Shown: positions 1 through 5,981, counted from the first letter of the stretch. The stretch: 7,948 nt of DNA from Candidatus Methylomirabilota bacterium (GCA_023249165.1 JAHFDE010000099.1:1-7948); one strand, 5' to 3'. Notes: generated by a model not told the origin, from the letters alone. Translations and numbers: made by a program.

Positions 1-610
1 ACCCGCCGTAGATGTCATAGTCGTTATTGGCGAATCGACGGTCCGCCGTGTTCGTGGACGTATCCCCGTTTTGGGGCTTGAAGTAATAGGCGGTCAGGGT
101 CCCGGGCCCAAGCTGCGAGTAGACCTGGATCCCATCGGCGCCATAATCTGCCGAGCTAAATGTAATGCTCCCGCCGACGGTGTACAGCTGCCGGCCCCCT
201 ACGATATGGATAGGGGTCCCTGGAATCGCCCAGTCCACCCACGCCTGTCGGAAGTAGATGGTGTCGGTGGTGGTAGGTGACGTCGTGGCGAGATTAGCGC
301 TCGGCGATGGATTCGCATTGAACGTCGAGTGAACGCCAAAGTCGTCTAACCGCTCGATCTCGATGCGGCCCTGCAGCCCGGGCTCGATGTTGGCGGCGAC
401 GCCCGTTCGGATCCTATTGTCGAAGTAGTGTCGGTTTCTTGCATTCGTTGTATTTGCAGGGGTGTTGCTATCCATCAAGAAATCGTTCCAGTCTCGGTAC
501 CTGACCCGGATAAAACCCGTACTCTTGATGTCCACTTGCTGAGCGAATAGGGGGGTGACGATGCAGAGCAGGAACGCCCCTGCCCCCAAGAATATCAGTA
601 ATCTTTTCAT
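1..610 (-). CDS. Outer-membrane beta-barrel porin, N-terminal part (runs off the left edge)
   Basis: An open frame of 203 codons starts at ATG 610-608 and has no stop before the window edge, so the C-terminal part is missing. A strong Shine-Dalgarno, AGGAGG, sits six bases upstream of the ATG. Residues 1-23 form a signal peptide: MKR, a hydrophobic core, then PLFA before QQVDIKS. The mature part alternates hydrophobic and polar residues with many aromatics (GFIRVRYRDW, NRIRTGVAANIEPGLQGRIEIE, IYFRQAWVDWAIPG, IHIVGGRQLY, LTAYYFKP), the pattern of outer-membrane beta strands. The order of strands, with a GGRQ-type turn followed by a Y-rich strand, resembles porins of the alginate-export/phosphate-selective type. 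The substrate cannot be told. It starts 82 bases downstream of the FG-GAP gene with no clear terminator between, so the two may share a transcript. Porin class: fairly sure; subfamily: unsure. Confidence 0.78.
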   Translation of the reverse strand, partial: MKRLLIFLGAGAFLLCIVTPLFAQQVDIKSTGFIRVRYRDWNDFLMDSNTPANTTNARNRHYFDNRIRTGVAANIEPGLQGRIEIERLDDFGVHSTFNANPSPSANLATTSPTTTDTIYFRQAWVDWAIPGTPIHIVGGRQLYTVGGSITFSSADYGADGIQVYSQLGPGTLTAYYFKPQNGDTSTNTADRRFANNDYDIYGG

Positions 611-692
611 CGATTCCCTCCTACTGATTCAGGGTTTGTGGATCCCGTGAAAACCTCGTCTCTCCCCAGCACCACCCCCTTTCGCGAGCATG

Positions 693-2675
693 TTATGGTT
701 GCCCCGGCTTGGTCAGCCCCCTCTCCCCCTGATCGGCCCGGGCCTGAAGCGGATAGACCAGCAGGCTGCTCCGCCCTGTCCCGAAGCCGAGGAGGGTCGG
801 GTGGACCACCAGCAGGACAATGTCAAGGGCCCCATCGCCGTTGAGATTCACCAGGGTGAAATCGGCAATGTAGCCCTCCAGCTCTTGGCTCTCCCACAAG
901 ACCTCAACGAACTGGCCATTCCACCGGAGGCTGGAGAGCTTCCCCTTCTCGTACACGCGCAAGTCTTCAAAGAGATAGCCCGGCGCCGGGGTGTTCTCAA
1001 ACAGCACCAGCTCATTTTTTCCATCGCCGTCCACGTCGGCGACCTGGAGCCGCCCCTCGACCCAGACCCGCTGCCGTTGGTCTTGGTCCATCCTCCCGGC
1101 CACTATGGCAGAGAAACCCGCGGGTTGGAAGTCCAGGTAGACCTCGGTCCCGCCATAGCGATGGCTGCTCCGGTAGCGGCGCTGGCCGCCCTCGTAAATC
1201 ACCAGCCGGTTCGACTCGTCGATCCGGGCGACCTGCTGCCCCCCCTTGTTGAACATATCCCCCACCGTCATACCGTAGAGGAAGGAGACGTCTTTGGGGA
1301 GATTCAAGGCGTCCGCCACGTGATACTTTCCCTCCCGCCACTCCAGGCGTCTCACCGGTCCGGCGAAAGGCTTGTCCCCGCTGACGCTCTGAACATAGAG
1401 GGCCGGCTTGCCCTGCGGGGCAAGGGTTCGGAAGTAGAGCGGGACATCCCGCCAGATCGGGACCATCTCGCTCCCCTGCCATTCCAAGACATAGGAATTC
1501 ACCTGTCTCCCGTAATAATTCGTGACAAAGAGTTCGGCCCGGCCGTTCCCATTTACGTCTGCTGCGTCGAGGCCCAGGATGTTGTTGCCCGATCGCTCGC
1601 TCGTCCAGAGGTGGCGAAAGGTCCGCCCCTTTTCGACAGCAAAGATTTGAATCCGGTCGGCGTCGGCGACCGCGACCGCGGGCTGGCCATCGCCGGTGAA
1701 ATCGCCCACGGCCATGGCCCGCATGGTCGCATCGAAGTCGGGCCCGAGGATCAGCCCCGATCCCGGCATCGCTGCTGATGGGGCGACCAGGAAGCCGGTG
1801 TTCAAACGCTTGGGATCATCCGGGCCGATCCAGGCCGGGGCGGGGCCCGGCGCAGGCGCAGGCGCCCGGGCCACCTGTTTGGAAGGCGCAGGTTCAGGCT
1901 TGGCTGCCGGTTCAGGCGGCGTCTCGGCCACGGCCGTGAAGCCCTCGACACTCACCACGGTCAAGGGATGTGCTGTCTTCACGGAGCGCAGCTGAACATC
2001 CAGGACCCTTCCTCCTTCGCCTAAGCTGGGCAAAGCCAACGCCGACAGCCGTAGTCCCTCCCGGAGCACCCGCAATGCGGCGGGATCGGTCAGGGGGACA
2101 TCTTCCTTCAATCCCGCCTTAACCAGGGTCGAGCGCATGATCCGGTTATCGAACACCTCAAACCGGCCGGTCTTCTGGAGCGCGAGGTCCAACTCCCGTG
2201 CGAGGGTCCTCGCCGCCGTCTCGGCCGCCGGTGGTGACTCGACCTTGGCCAATCCGAGGAGGATCCGCGCCCCGGTCACGCGCACCCCATCCCCCGCCTT
2301 GACCGATCCCTCCTGGTCGAGCAGTTGCCCGACAGAAAACCGGTCTTGCACATCGACCACCCTGAGGGAGGCCACCGTCTTGTCCATCCTCCCCATGACC
2401 TCACCGCTCACCGGATGCTTGAAGGGCTCCCCTTCCCGGAAGACTTCCATCTCCAGCCCGGGATAGATTCCATCCTTCGCCGTGAGATCCACGACCACCT
2501 TGCCCTGTTGGTCCACCGAGACGATCAGCCCTCGCACCTTTGGAAAAGCCTGCACGAGTTTCTCGGCCACGCGGGAGGCCGCGGTGGAGTAATCTACCCC
2601 CTGGGCCTGGGCGGAGGCCAGCCCCACGATGAGGGCAACCATCATGAGAACGAGCCAGGGTCCTCTCTGCTTCAC
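693..2675 (-). CDS. Secreted FG-GAP/VCBS-repeat protein with FlgT/CsgG-like N-terminal region
   Basis: 660 residues, starting at GTG 2675-2673 with GGAGG eight bases upstream. Residues 1-25 are a signal peptide (hydrophobic core LVLMMVALIVGLASA, likely cleavage near AQA). Residues about 50-135 (GKVVVDLTAKDGIYPG, later VKAGDGVRV) resemble the small beta domain of FlgT-like proteins. Residues about 150-250 (ALQKTGRFEVFDN, LREGLRLSALALPSL) resemble CsgG/TolB-type domains. A Pro/Ala linker spans about 251-283. The C-terminal part carries FG-GAP calcium-loop motifs DFTGDGQPA (325), DVNGNGRAE (373), DVDGDGKNE (547) and NLNGDGALD (610), plus a degenerate one near 473, so a beta-propeller is likely. 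FG-GAP propellers usually bind protein or glycan partners in the periplasm or at the surface; the ligand here is unknown. It sits upstream of a porin, and an outer-membrane assembly or surface role is inference. Confidence 0.8.
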   Translation of the reverse strand: MKQRGPWLVLMMVALIVGLASAQAQGVDYSTAASRVAEKLVQAFPKVRGLIVSVDQQGKVVVDLTAKDGIYPGLEMEVFREGEPFKHPVSGEVMGRMDKTVASLRVVDVQDRFSVGQLLDQEGSVKAGDGVRVTGARILLGLAKVESPPAAETAARTLARELDLALQKTGRFEVFDNRIMRSTLVKAGLKEDVPLTDPAALRVLREGLRLSALALPSLGEGGRVLDVQLRSVKTAHPLTVVSVEGFTAVAETPPEPAAKPEPAPSKQVARAPAPAPGPAPAWIGPDDPKRLNTGFLVAPSAAMPGSGLILGPDFDATMRAMAVGDFTGDGQPAVAVADADRIQIFAVEKGRTFRHLWTSERSGNNILGLDAADVNGNGRAELFVTNYYGRQVNSYVLEWQGSEMVPIWRDVPLYFRTLAPQGKPALYVQSVSGDKPFAGPVRRLEWREGKYHVADALNLPKDVSFLYGMTVGDMFNKGGQQVARIDESNRLVIYEGGQRRYRSSHRYGGTEVYLDFQPAGFSAIVAGRMDQDQRQRVWVEGRLQVADVDGDGKNELVLFENTPAPGYLFEDLRVYEKGKLSSLRWNGQFVEVLWESQELEGYIADFTLVNLNGDGALDIVLLVVHPTLLGFGTGRSSLLVYPLQARADQGERGLTKPGQP

Positions 2676-2759
2676 CCGTGAGACCTCCGATGGATCTCGC
2701 CAGAAAATCTAAAGAAAATTCAAACGATGTTAGGAAATCCACCGTAAAGTAGTCACCTT

Positions 2760-2787
2760 ACTATCACCCCCCGTGACAGACTGTCAA
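2760..2787 (-). promoter_or_regulatory. Candidate sigma-70 promoter for the FG-GAP gene
   Basis: On the minus strand a perfect TTGACA (-35, 2787-2782) is followed after 16 bases by GATAGT (-10, 2765-2760; four of six matches to consensus). Transcription would begin near 2752 and leave a leader of about 77 bases before the GTG at 2675. It is the best promoter-like match I found in the gap between the epimerase operon and the FG-GAP gene. The -10 is weak and the organism's consensus is unknown. Confidence 0.35.
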
Positions 2788-2797
2788 GAAATTTCTT
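2774..2797. promoter_or_regulatory. Two adjoining palindromes overlapping the -35 (possible operator)
   Basis: TGACAG-A-CTGTCA (2774-2786) is a perfect 6-1-6 inverted repeat. It is followed immediately by AAGAAATTTCTT (2786-2797), a perfect 12-base palindrome. The candidate -35 TTGACA lies inside the first. Dimeric repressors often bind such sites, so this could be an operator. It could also be chance, or part of the end of the upstream transcript. No regulator gene is present in the window. Confidence 0.3.
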
Positions 2798-2842
2798 TGG
2801 CGAATGGTGAGGAGGGATCGATCAGTATTTACGGGCGCTTTG

Positions 2843-2970
2843 GCCCTTCGACGGGACTTCGGCGAGCGGTTCGGCCGAGCAGTTCGGCCCTGAGCTCACT
2901 GCCGAAGGGCTCACCGTCGAGGCCTCAGTCGAGCCGCTCAGGGCGGCCCCTTCGACAGGCTCAGGGCTGA
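2843..2970. repeat. CCCTTCGAC / GCTCAGGGC intergenic repeat block
   Basis: This gene-free stretch is packed with variants of CCCTTCGAC, GTTCGGCC and GCTCAGGGC in both orientations. GGCCCTGAGC (2886-2895) is complementary over nine bases to GCTCAGGGC at 2936-2944 and again at 2959-2967, so several hairpins can form. The word CCCTTCGACAGGCTCAGGGC is, from memory, a common dispersed intergenic repeat in several high-GC environmental lineages. It is unrelated in sequence to the heptamer arrays that begin 24 bases further on. An open frame on the plus strand through it looks spurious. Confidence 0.6.
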
Positions 2971-2993
2971 CGCCTCTCGAGCAGCTCCATGTC

Positions 2994-3021
2994 GTTCATG
3001 GTTCAGGGTTCATGGTTCATA
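2994..3021 (+). repeat. Heptamer array A (GTTCANG family, 4 x 7)
   Basis: Four contiguous heptamers fill exactly 28 bases: GTTCATG, GTTCAGG, GTTCATG, GTTCATA. The orientation is the same as arrays B and C. On the minus strand the array supplies the last codons and the TGA stop of the duplicated epimerase tail. Confidence 0.85.
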
Positions 3022-3080
3022 GCCAAGGGGGGCGGCGGGACCTCCACCCCCTCAATGAGGATGCCGTGGGCGCCTTTGCC
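3003..3080 (-). pseudogene. Duplicated 3'-end fragment of the epimerase gene
   Basis: Read on the minus strand this frame gives KGAHGILIE followed by GVEVPPPPLA and a short repeat-encoded tail before TGA. KGAHGILIE is also residues 120-128 of the intact epimerase gene upstream. The identity is a perfect 27 bases at the DNA level (3052-3078 against 3181-3207), including wobble positions. The fragment has no start and lies between arrays A and B. It is either the displaced original 3' end, with the intact copy having acquired a new tail, or a partial duplication. It is not expected to make a protein. Confidence 0.6.
3052..3078. repeat. 27-base direct repeat, copy 1
   Basis: Identical over 27 bases to 3181-3207, which lies inside the epimerase gene. 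The two copies bracket array B (3084-3150). The match ends abruptly on both sides. This fits a target-site-like duplication or a local recombination event involving the array. Confidence 0.85.
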
Positions 3081-3083
3081 CCG

Positions 3084-3150
3084 GTTCACGGTTCATGGTT
3101 CACGGTTCACGGCTCCGGAGGGGTTCACGGTTCATAGTTCAGGGTTCAGG
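3084..3150 (+). repeat. Heptamer array B (GTTCANG family, two 28-base blocks)
   Basis: Two blocks of four heptamers occupy 3084-3111 and 3123-3150, separated by 11 bases (3112-3122). Units are GTTCACG, GTTCATG, GTTCATA and GTTCAGG. The array ends two bases from the TAG stop codon of the epimerase gene and lies between the two copies of the 27-base direct repeat. Confidence 0.85.
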
Positions 3151-3152
3151 GT

Positions 3153-3563
3153 CTAGCGAGAAGCAGGTCTCTCGACTAATTCAATGAGGATGCCGTGGGC
3201 GCCTTTGGGATGGATGAAGGCCACCCGGGTGCCGTCTGCCCCGGGTCGGGGGGTCTCGTCCAGGAGGGGAACCCCTGCCTGTCGGAGCTTGCCCATCGTC
3301 TCGTCCAGGTTCGCCACCTCGAGGCAGATATGGTGGATGCCTTCCCCCCTCTTCTCTAGGAAGCGCTCCAGGGGATTGCCCGGCTCGGTTCCCTCTACGA
3401 GTTCGATCTCGGTCCCCCCGACGGGAAAGAAGGCGACCTTTGCCTTCTCCGTCTCGACCACCTCGGTCCGCTCACGGCGAAGGCCGAGGACCTGCTCAAA
3501 GAACCGGGACGCCTCGTCCACGCTCCGCACGGCAATGGCAATGTGCGCCACGCGCTTAATCAT
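3153..3563 (-). CDS. mce: Methylmalonyl-CoA epimerase
   Basis: 136 residues, the usual length for this vicinal-oxygen-chelate family enzyme, which interconverts (S)- and (R)-methylmalonyl-CoA in the cytoplasm. Two beta-alpha-beta modules are visible: HIAIAVRSVDEASRFF with VLGL near the N-terminus, and HHICLEVANLDETM at 77-90. Likely metal ligands are H7, E54 (in IELVE), H77 or H78, and E128 (in ILIE). It follows the mutase gene in the same operon, which supports the assignment over other VOC proteins. The start is ATG 3563-3561. I see no Shine-Dalgarno: a GTTCATG array begins one base upstream of the ATG, and the four-helix-bundle gene lies beyond it. The 3' end abuts another array, and a copy of the gene's last conserved segment lies downstream. 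The reading frame itself is intact. Confidence 0.88.
   Translation of the reverse strand: MIKRVAHIAIAVRSVDEASRFFEQVLGLRRERTEVVETEKAKVAFFPVGGTEIELVEGTEPGNPLERFLEKRGEGIHHICLEVANLDETMGKLRQAGVPLLDETPRPGADGTRVAFIHPKGAHGILIELVERPASR
3181..3207. repeat. 27-base direct repeat, copy 2 (inside the epimerase gene)
   Basis: Partner of 3052-3078. It encodes the conserved KGAHGILIE end of the epimerase, including the likely metal ligand E128. Downstream of it the intact gene adds only LVERPASR before its TAG stop. Confidence 0.85.
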
Positions 3564-3564
3564 C

Positions 3565-3628
3565 GTTCATGGTTCGGAGTTCATGGTTCAGTTATGACTG
3601 GTTCAGGGTTCATGGTTCATGGTTTATG
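3565..3628 (+). repeat. Heptamer array C (GTTCANG family, left arm of the element)
   Basis: Two blocks of four heptamers lie at 3565-3592 and 3601-3628, separated by eight bases (3593-3600). The inner block, 3601-3628, is the reverse complement of array D with 25 of 28 matches by my count. The array starts one base upstream of the epimerase ATG and stops eight bases from the stop codon of the four-helix-bundle gene. Confidence 0.85.
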
Positions 3629-3636
3629 CAAAACAC

Positions 3637-3993
3637 CTAGGCACGACGAAGGGAATTGATGAGCTTCGAAAGCATTTTTGACAGGCTCTCGCACCGTCCG
3701 TAGAAAACTCCGAAACTGTCTTCGTCTAAATATCCTTGGCGCACTCCAATAGTAAACAGTGGAACGCACTCGTGAATAGAGGCGCGGGCCATTTTGAGAT
3801 AGTGGATAAACTCCTTCTTAGACTTCCCGCTCCCCTCCGCGATGTTCAGTGCCACAGAGACCGCAGCTCTCCGAAGCTGTCCCGTAAGCCCATAAAGCTC
3901 ATCTTTGGGAAATTCGGCTGACACCCTGTAAACCGAATCAGCGAAATTCAGCGCCTCCTTATACACATCGAGTCTTTCAAAATCGAAGGCCAT
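3637..3993 (-). CDS. Four-helix-bundle protein (23S rRNA intervening-sequence / Avd-like family)
   Basis: 118 residues, the normal length for this family (TIGR02436-type). Visible hallmarks are helix 1 FERLDVYKEALNFADSVYRV, then FPKDELYGLTGQLRRAAVSV, ALNIAEGSGKSKKEFIHYLK (45-66), a third helix ending in GYLD (87-90), and helix 4 SLSKMLSKLINSLRRA. Members were first seen inside intervening sequences of bacterial 23S rRNA genes; Avd of diversity-generating retroelements is a relative that binds nucleic acid and the reverse transcriptase. The basic face (QLRRAAVS, GKSKKE) fits RNA or DNA binding. The molecular role of stand-alone members is not known to me. Start ATG 3993-3991 has only a weak Shine-Dalgarno (GGTAGA). 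The gene is flanked at 8 bases on each side by inverted GTTCATG arrays, and its GC is well below that of neighbouring genes, suggesting separate ancestry. Confidence 0.88.
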   Translation of the reverse strand: MAFDFERLDVYKEALNFADSVYRVSAEFPKDELYGLTGQLRRAAVSVALNIAEGSGKSKKEFIHYLKMARASIHECVPLFTIGVRQGYLDEDSFGVFYGRCESLSKMLSKLINSLRRA

Positions 3994-4001
3994 TTTTCTA
4001 C

Positions 4002-4029
4002 CATGAACCCTGAACCACGAACCCTGAAC
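4002..4029 (-). repeat. Heptamer array D (GTTCANG family inverted, right arm of the element)
   Basis: Four heptamers in 28 bases, CATGAAC, CCTGAAC, CACGAAC, CCTGAAC, which is the GTTCANG family read on the minus strand. It begins eight bases upstream of the four-helix-bundle start and ends nine bases after the mutase stop codon. It pairs with the inner block of array C. Confidence 0.87.
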
Positions 4030-4038
4030 GAGGGACCG

Positions 4039-5715
4039 TCAGACGGTGATAATTTCTCGATGCTCGCCGAACACTCGCCGCAGCACATTGCAAATCTCGC
4101 CGATGGTCGCATACGCCTTGACCGCCGCCAGAAGGGGGGGGAGGAGATTGACGTTGCCTCGGGCCGACGCCTCGAGCTCGGCTAACGTCCGCTCCACCGC
4201 GCTGTTATCCCGCCGGCGGCGCAGCTCTTGGACATGCCGCCGCCGCTCCTCCTCGATCCGCGGGTCCACCCGGAAGACTGGGATCTTGGCCTCCTGCGCC
4301 GTTGCATATTCATTGAGGCCAACCACGATTCTGGCCTTGCACTCCACCTGCGCCTGTTCCCGATAGGCGGCCTCCTGGATCTCTTTCTGGACGTAGCCGA
4401 TCTCGATCGCCCGCAGCATCCCCCCCAGCGCGTCGATCCTGGCCAGATACCGGCGCGCCTCCTCCTCCAGTCGATCGGTCAGGCTCTCCACATAGTACGA
4501 GCCCCCTAACGGATCGACCGCATCGGCGGCCCCGCTCTCGTACGCGATGACCTGCTGGGTCCGGAGCGCAATCCGGGCCGACTCCTCGGTGGGCAACCCG
4601 AGCGCCTCGTCCCGGGAATTGGTGTGGAGCGACTGCGTCCCCCCGAGGACCGCGGCGAGCGCCTGCAGGGCTACCCGGACAATATTGTTCTCCGGCTGCT
4701 GGGCGGTCAACGTGACGCCGGCCGTCTGGGTATGAAACCGGAGCATCCAGGATTGGGGATTCTTGGCGCCGAAGCGCTCTCGCATCAGGGAGGCCCAGAG
4801 GCGCCGGGCGGCCCGGAACTTGGCCACCTCCTCAAAGAAGTTGTTGTGGCAGGCGAAGAAGAAGGAGAGCTGCGAGGCGAAGGCGTCCACATCGAGACCG
4901 GCCTTCACCGCGGCCTCGACGTAGGCGACCCCGTCGGCGAGCGTGAAGCTGAGCTCCTGCGCCGCCGTGGCCCCCGCCTCTCGGATGTGATAGCCGCTGA
5001 TACTGATCGGGTACCATCGGGGCATCCGCCGGGCGCAGAAGGCAAAGAGATCGGTGATGAGACGCATGGACGGCCCCGGCGGGAAGATATAGGTCCCGCG
5101 GGCGATGTACTCCTTCAGGATGTCGTTCTGCACGGTCCCGCTGACCTTGTCCGGCGGAACCCCCTGTTTCTCTGCGACCGCCACATACATGCAGAGCAGA
5201 ATCGTGGCGGTGGCGTTGATGGTCATCGACGTGCTCACCCGGTCCAGGGGGATGCCGTCCAAGAGACGTTCCATGTCCTCGAGCGAATCGATGGCGACCC
5301 CTACCTTGCCCACCTCTCCATGGGCCTCGGGGGCATCGGAGTCGTAGCCGATCTGGGTGGGGAGGTCGAAGGCGACGCTGAGGCCGGTCTGGCCCTGCTC
5401 CAGAAGATACCGGAATCGACGATTCGTCTCCTCCGCCGTGCCGAAGCCGGCGTATTGCCGCATGGTCCAGAGCCGGCCTCGATACATGGTGGGCTGGATG
5501 CCCCGGGTGAACGGATACTCCCCGGGGAAGCCGACCTTTGCCCGGTAGTCGCACGCGGCGAGATCAAGTGGGGTGTAGAGGCGCTCGACCGGGGTCCGCG
5601 AATGGGTCTGAAAGTCCGCCTGCCGCTCGGCGGCCCTCGCCAGGGCCTTCTTCAACGTCCCCTCTTCCCACTCTCTCAATGCCTCTCGGATCTTTTGAAG
5701 CTCATCGTGATTCAT
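4039..5715 (-). CDS. mcmA1: Methylmalonyl-CoA mutase, catalytic (large/alpha, N-terminal-domain) subunit
   Basis: 558 residues from ATG 5715. It isomerises (R)-methylmalonyl-CoA to succinyl-CoA with adenosylcobalamin. The TIM-barrel substrate domain is complete: YPFTRGIQPTMY with Y78, then RQYAGFGTAEETN, GLSVAFDLPTQIGYDSD, STSMTINA, VQNDILKEYIARGTYIF with R206, SGYH with H243, and GGTQSLHTNS with DEALGLPTEESARIA. Y78, R206 and H243 match Tyr89, Arg207 and His244 of the Propionibacterium enzyme; isobutyryl-CoA mutases replace the first two, so methylmalonyl-CoA is the likely substrate. The C-terminal cobalamin-binding domain (DxHxxG) is absent and the protein ends after GEICNVLRRVFGEH, the length of the split type with a separate B12 subunit. 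That subunit is not in the window. The in-frame GTG at 5727 is less likely as start because it lies within the Shine-Dalgarno GGTGGAG used by the ATG. Confidence 0.92.
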   Translation of the reverse strand: MNHDELQKIREALREWEEGTLKKALARAAERQADFQTHSRTPVERLYTPLDLAACDYRAKVGFPGEYPFTRGIQPTMYRGRLWTMRQYAGFGTAEETNRRFRYLLEQGQTGLSVAFDLPTQIGYDSDAPEAHGEVGKVGVAIDSLEDMERLLDGIPLDRVSTSMTINATATILLCMYVAVAEKQGVPPDKVSGTVQNDILKEYIARGTYIFPPGPSMRLITDLFAFCARRMPRWYPISISGYHIREAGATAAQELSFTLADGVAYVEAAVKAGLDVDAFASQLSFFFACHNNFFEEVAKFRAARRLWASLMRERFGAKNPQSWMLRFHTQTAGVTLTAQQPENNIVRVALQALAAVLGGTQSLHTNSRDEALGLPTEESARIALRTQQVIAYESGAADAVDPLGGSYYVESLTDRLEEEARRYLARIDALGGMLRAIEIGYVQKEIQEAAYREQAQVECKARIVVGLNEYATAQEAKIPVFRVDPRIEEERRRHVQELRRRRDNSAVERTLAELEASARGNVNLLPPLLAAVKAYATIGEICNVLRRVFGEHREIITV

Positions 5716-5721
5716 CGCCCA

Positions 5722-5728
5722 CTCCACC
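5722..5728 (-). promoter_or_regulatory. Ribosome binding site deciding the mutase start
   Basis: GGTGGAG lies six bases upstream of ATG 5715-5713, a normal spacing. An upstream in-frame GTG (5727-5725) is part of this motif and has no spaced Shine-Dalgarno of its own, so the ATG is preferred. Array E begins only six bases further upstream and leaves the site intact. Confidence 0.6.
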
Positions 5729-5733
5729 CTTCA

Positions 5734-5814
5734 AGCAATCAGCTATCAGCGGTCAGCAGTCAGCAATGAGGAAAATCCTAGCTGTCGGCAGTCAGCTGTC
5801 GGCTGTCTGCTTTC
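5734..5814 (+). repeat. Heptamer array E (RGCNRTC family, left arm of element 2)
   Basis: Two blocks of five heptamers occupy 5734-5768 and 5780-5814, separated by 11 bases containing AGGAAAA. Units are AGCAATC, AGCTATC, AGCGGTC, AGCAGTC, AGCTGTC and GGCAGTC. The second block is also coding: on the minus strand it provides the last eleven or so residues and the TAG stop of the short four-helix-bundle gene. It is the opposite orientation of array F. Confidence 0.85.
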
Positions 5815-5981
5815 AGATCCTTTTCAAGACGAGAGATCAAGCCCTGCAAGACCCTAGCCGTACGCTGGGACAGTTCGGCCAGCCTCAAGTGCCCGTTTTT
5901 GAGATACCCAAGTTCGTTTGCTAAGTCGATGTAATACGCAAGCTCGGCGAATTCCCACGCCTTATACCTCTTGTAATTCAT
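5778..5981 (-). CDS. Short, internally deleted four-helix-bundle protein
   Basis: 67 residues from ATG 5981, about half the family length. The second half (ELAYYIDLANELGYL, then LAELSQRTARVLQGLISRLEKD) matches helices 3 and 4 of the 23S-IVS/Avd-like family, where AELE-x-LGYL and a final LxGLIRSLE-type helix are typical. The start (MNYKRYKAWEFA) resembles the beginning of helix 1. The central block with FPK-ELYGLT and NIAEG is missing, so an in-frame deletion of roughly 50 residues is likely. The last eleven residues (KADSRQLTADS) are encoded by array E. It may be a decayed cargo gene or a functional short form; the frame is uninterrupted, so I keep it as coding. Only a poor Shine-Dalgarno (AAAGAG) precedes it. 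Base composition is lower in GC than that of neighbours. Confidence 0.62.
   Translation of the reverse strand: MNYKRYKAWEFAELAYYIDLANELGYLKNGHLRLAELSQRTARVLQGLISRLEKDLKADSRQLTADS

Larger units (their letters stand above)
3565..4029. mobile_element. Putative repeat-bounded element 1: inverted heptamer arrays around a four-helix-bundle gene
   Basis: Arrays C and D are in opposite orientation and enclose 373 bases (3629-4001), almost all of it the four-helix-bundle gene. The interior is poorer in GC: I count 56 G/C in 120 bases at 3661-3780, against 43 in 60 for a mutase stretch at 4201-4260. The unit separates two genes, mutase and epimerase, that usually adjoin. The same layout recurs at 5734-6111 with unrelated repeat words. 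No transposase, integrase or reverse transcriptase is present. That it moves, or that it is spliced or processed as RNA, is inference. Confidence 0.5.

Noticed and set aside
2773..2970. Plus-strand open frame of 65 codons
   Set aside because: It runs through the CCCTTCGAC repeat block, has low-complexity composition and resembles no protein family.
2994..3150. CRISPR-like array
   Set aside because: The repeats are 7 bases and contiguous, without unique spacers of constant length, and no cas gene is present.
3565..4029. Diversity-generating retroelement (Avd-like protein)
   Set aside because: There is no reverse transcriptase, no template/variable repeat pair and no adenine-biased variation. 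Only the accessory-protein family resemblance is present.
4624..5769. Long plus-strand frames opposite the mutase and the FG-GAP gene
   Set aside because: They are antisense shadows of well-recognised high-GC genes and show no family motifs.
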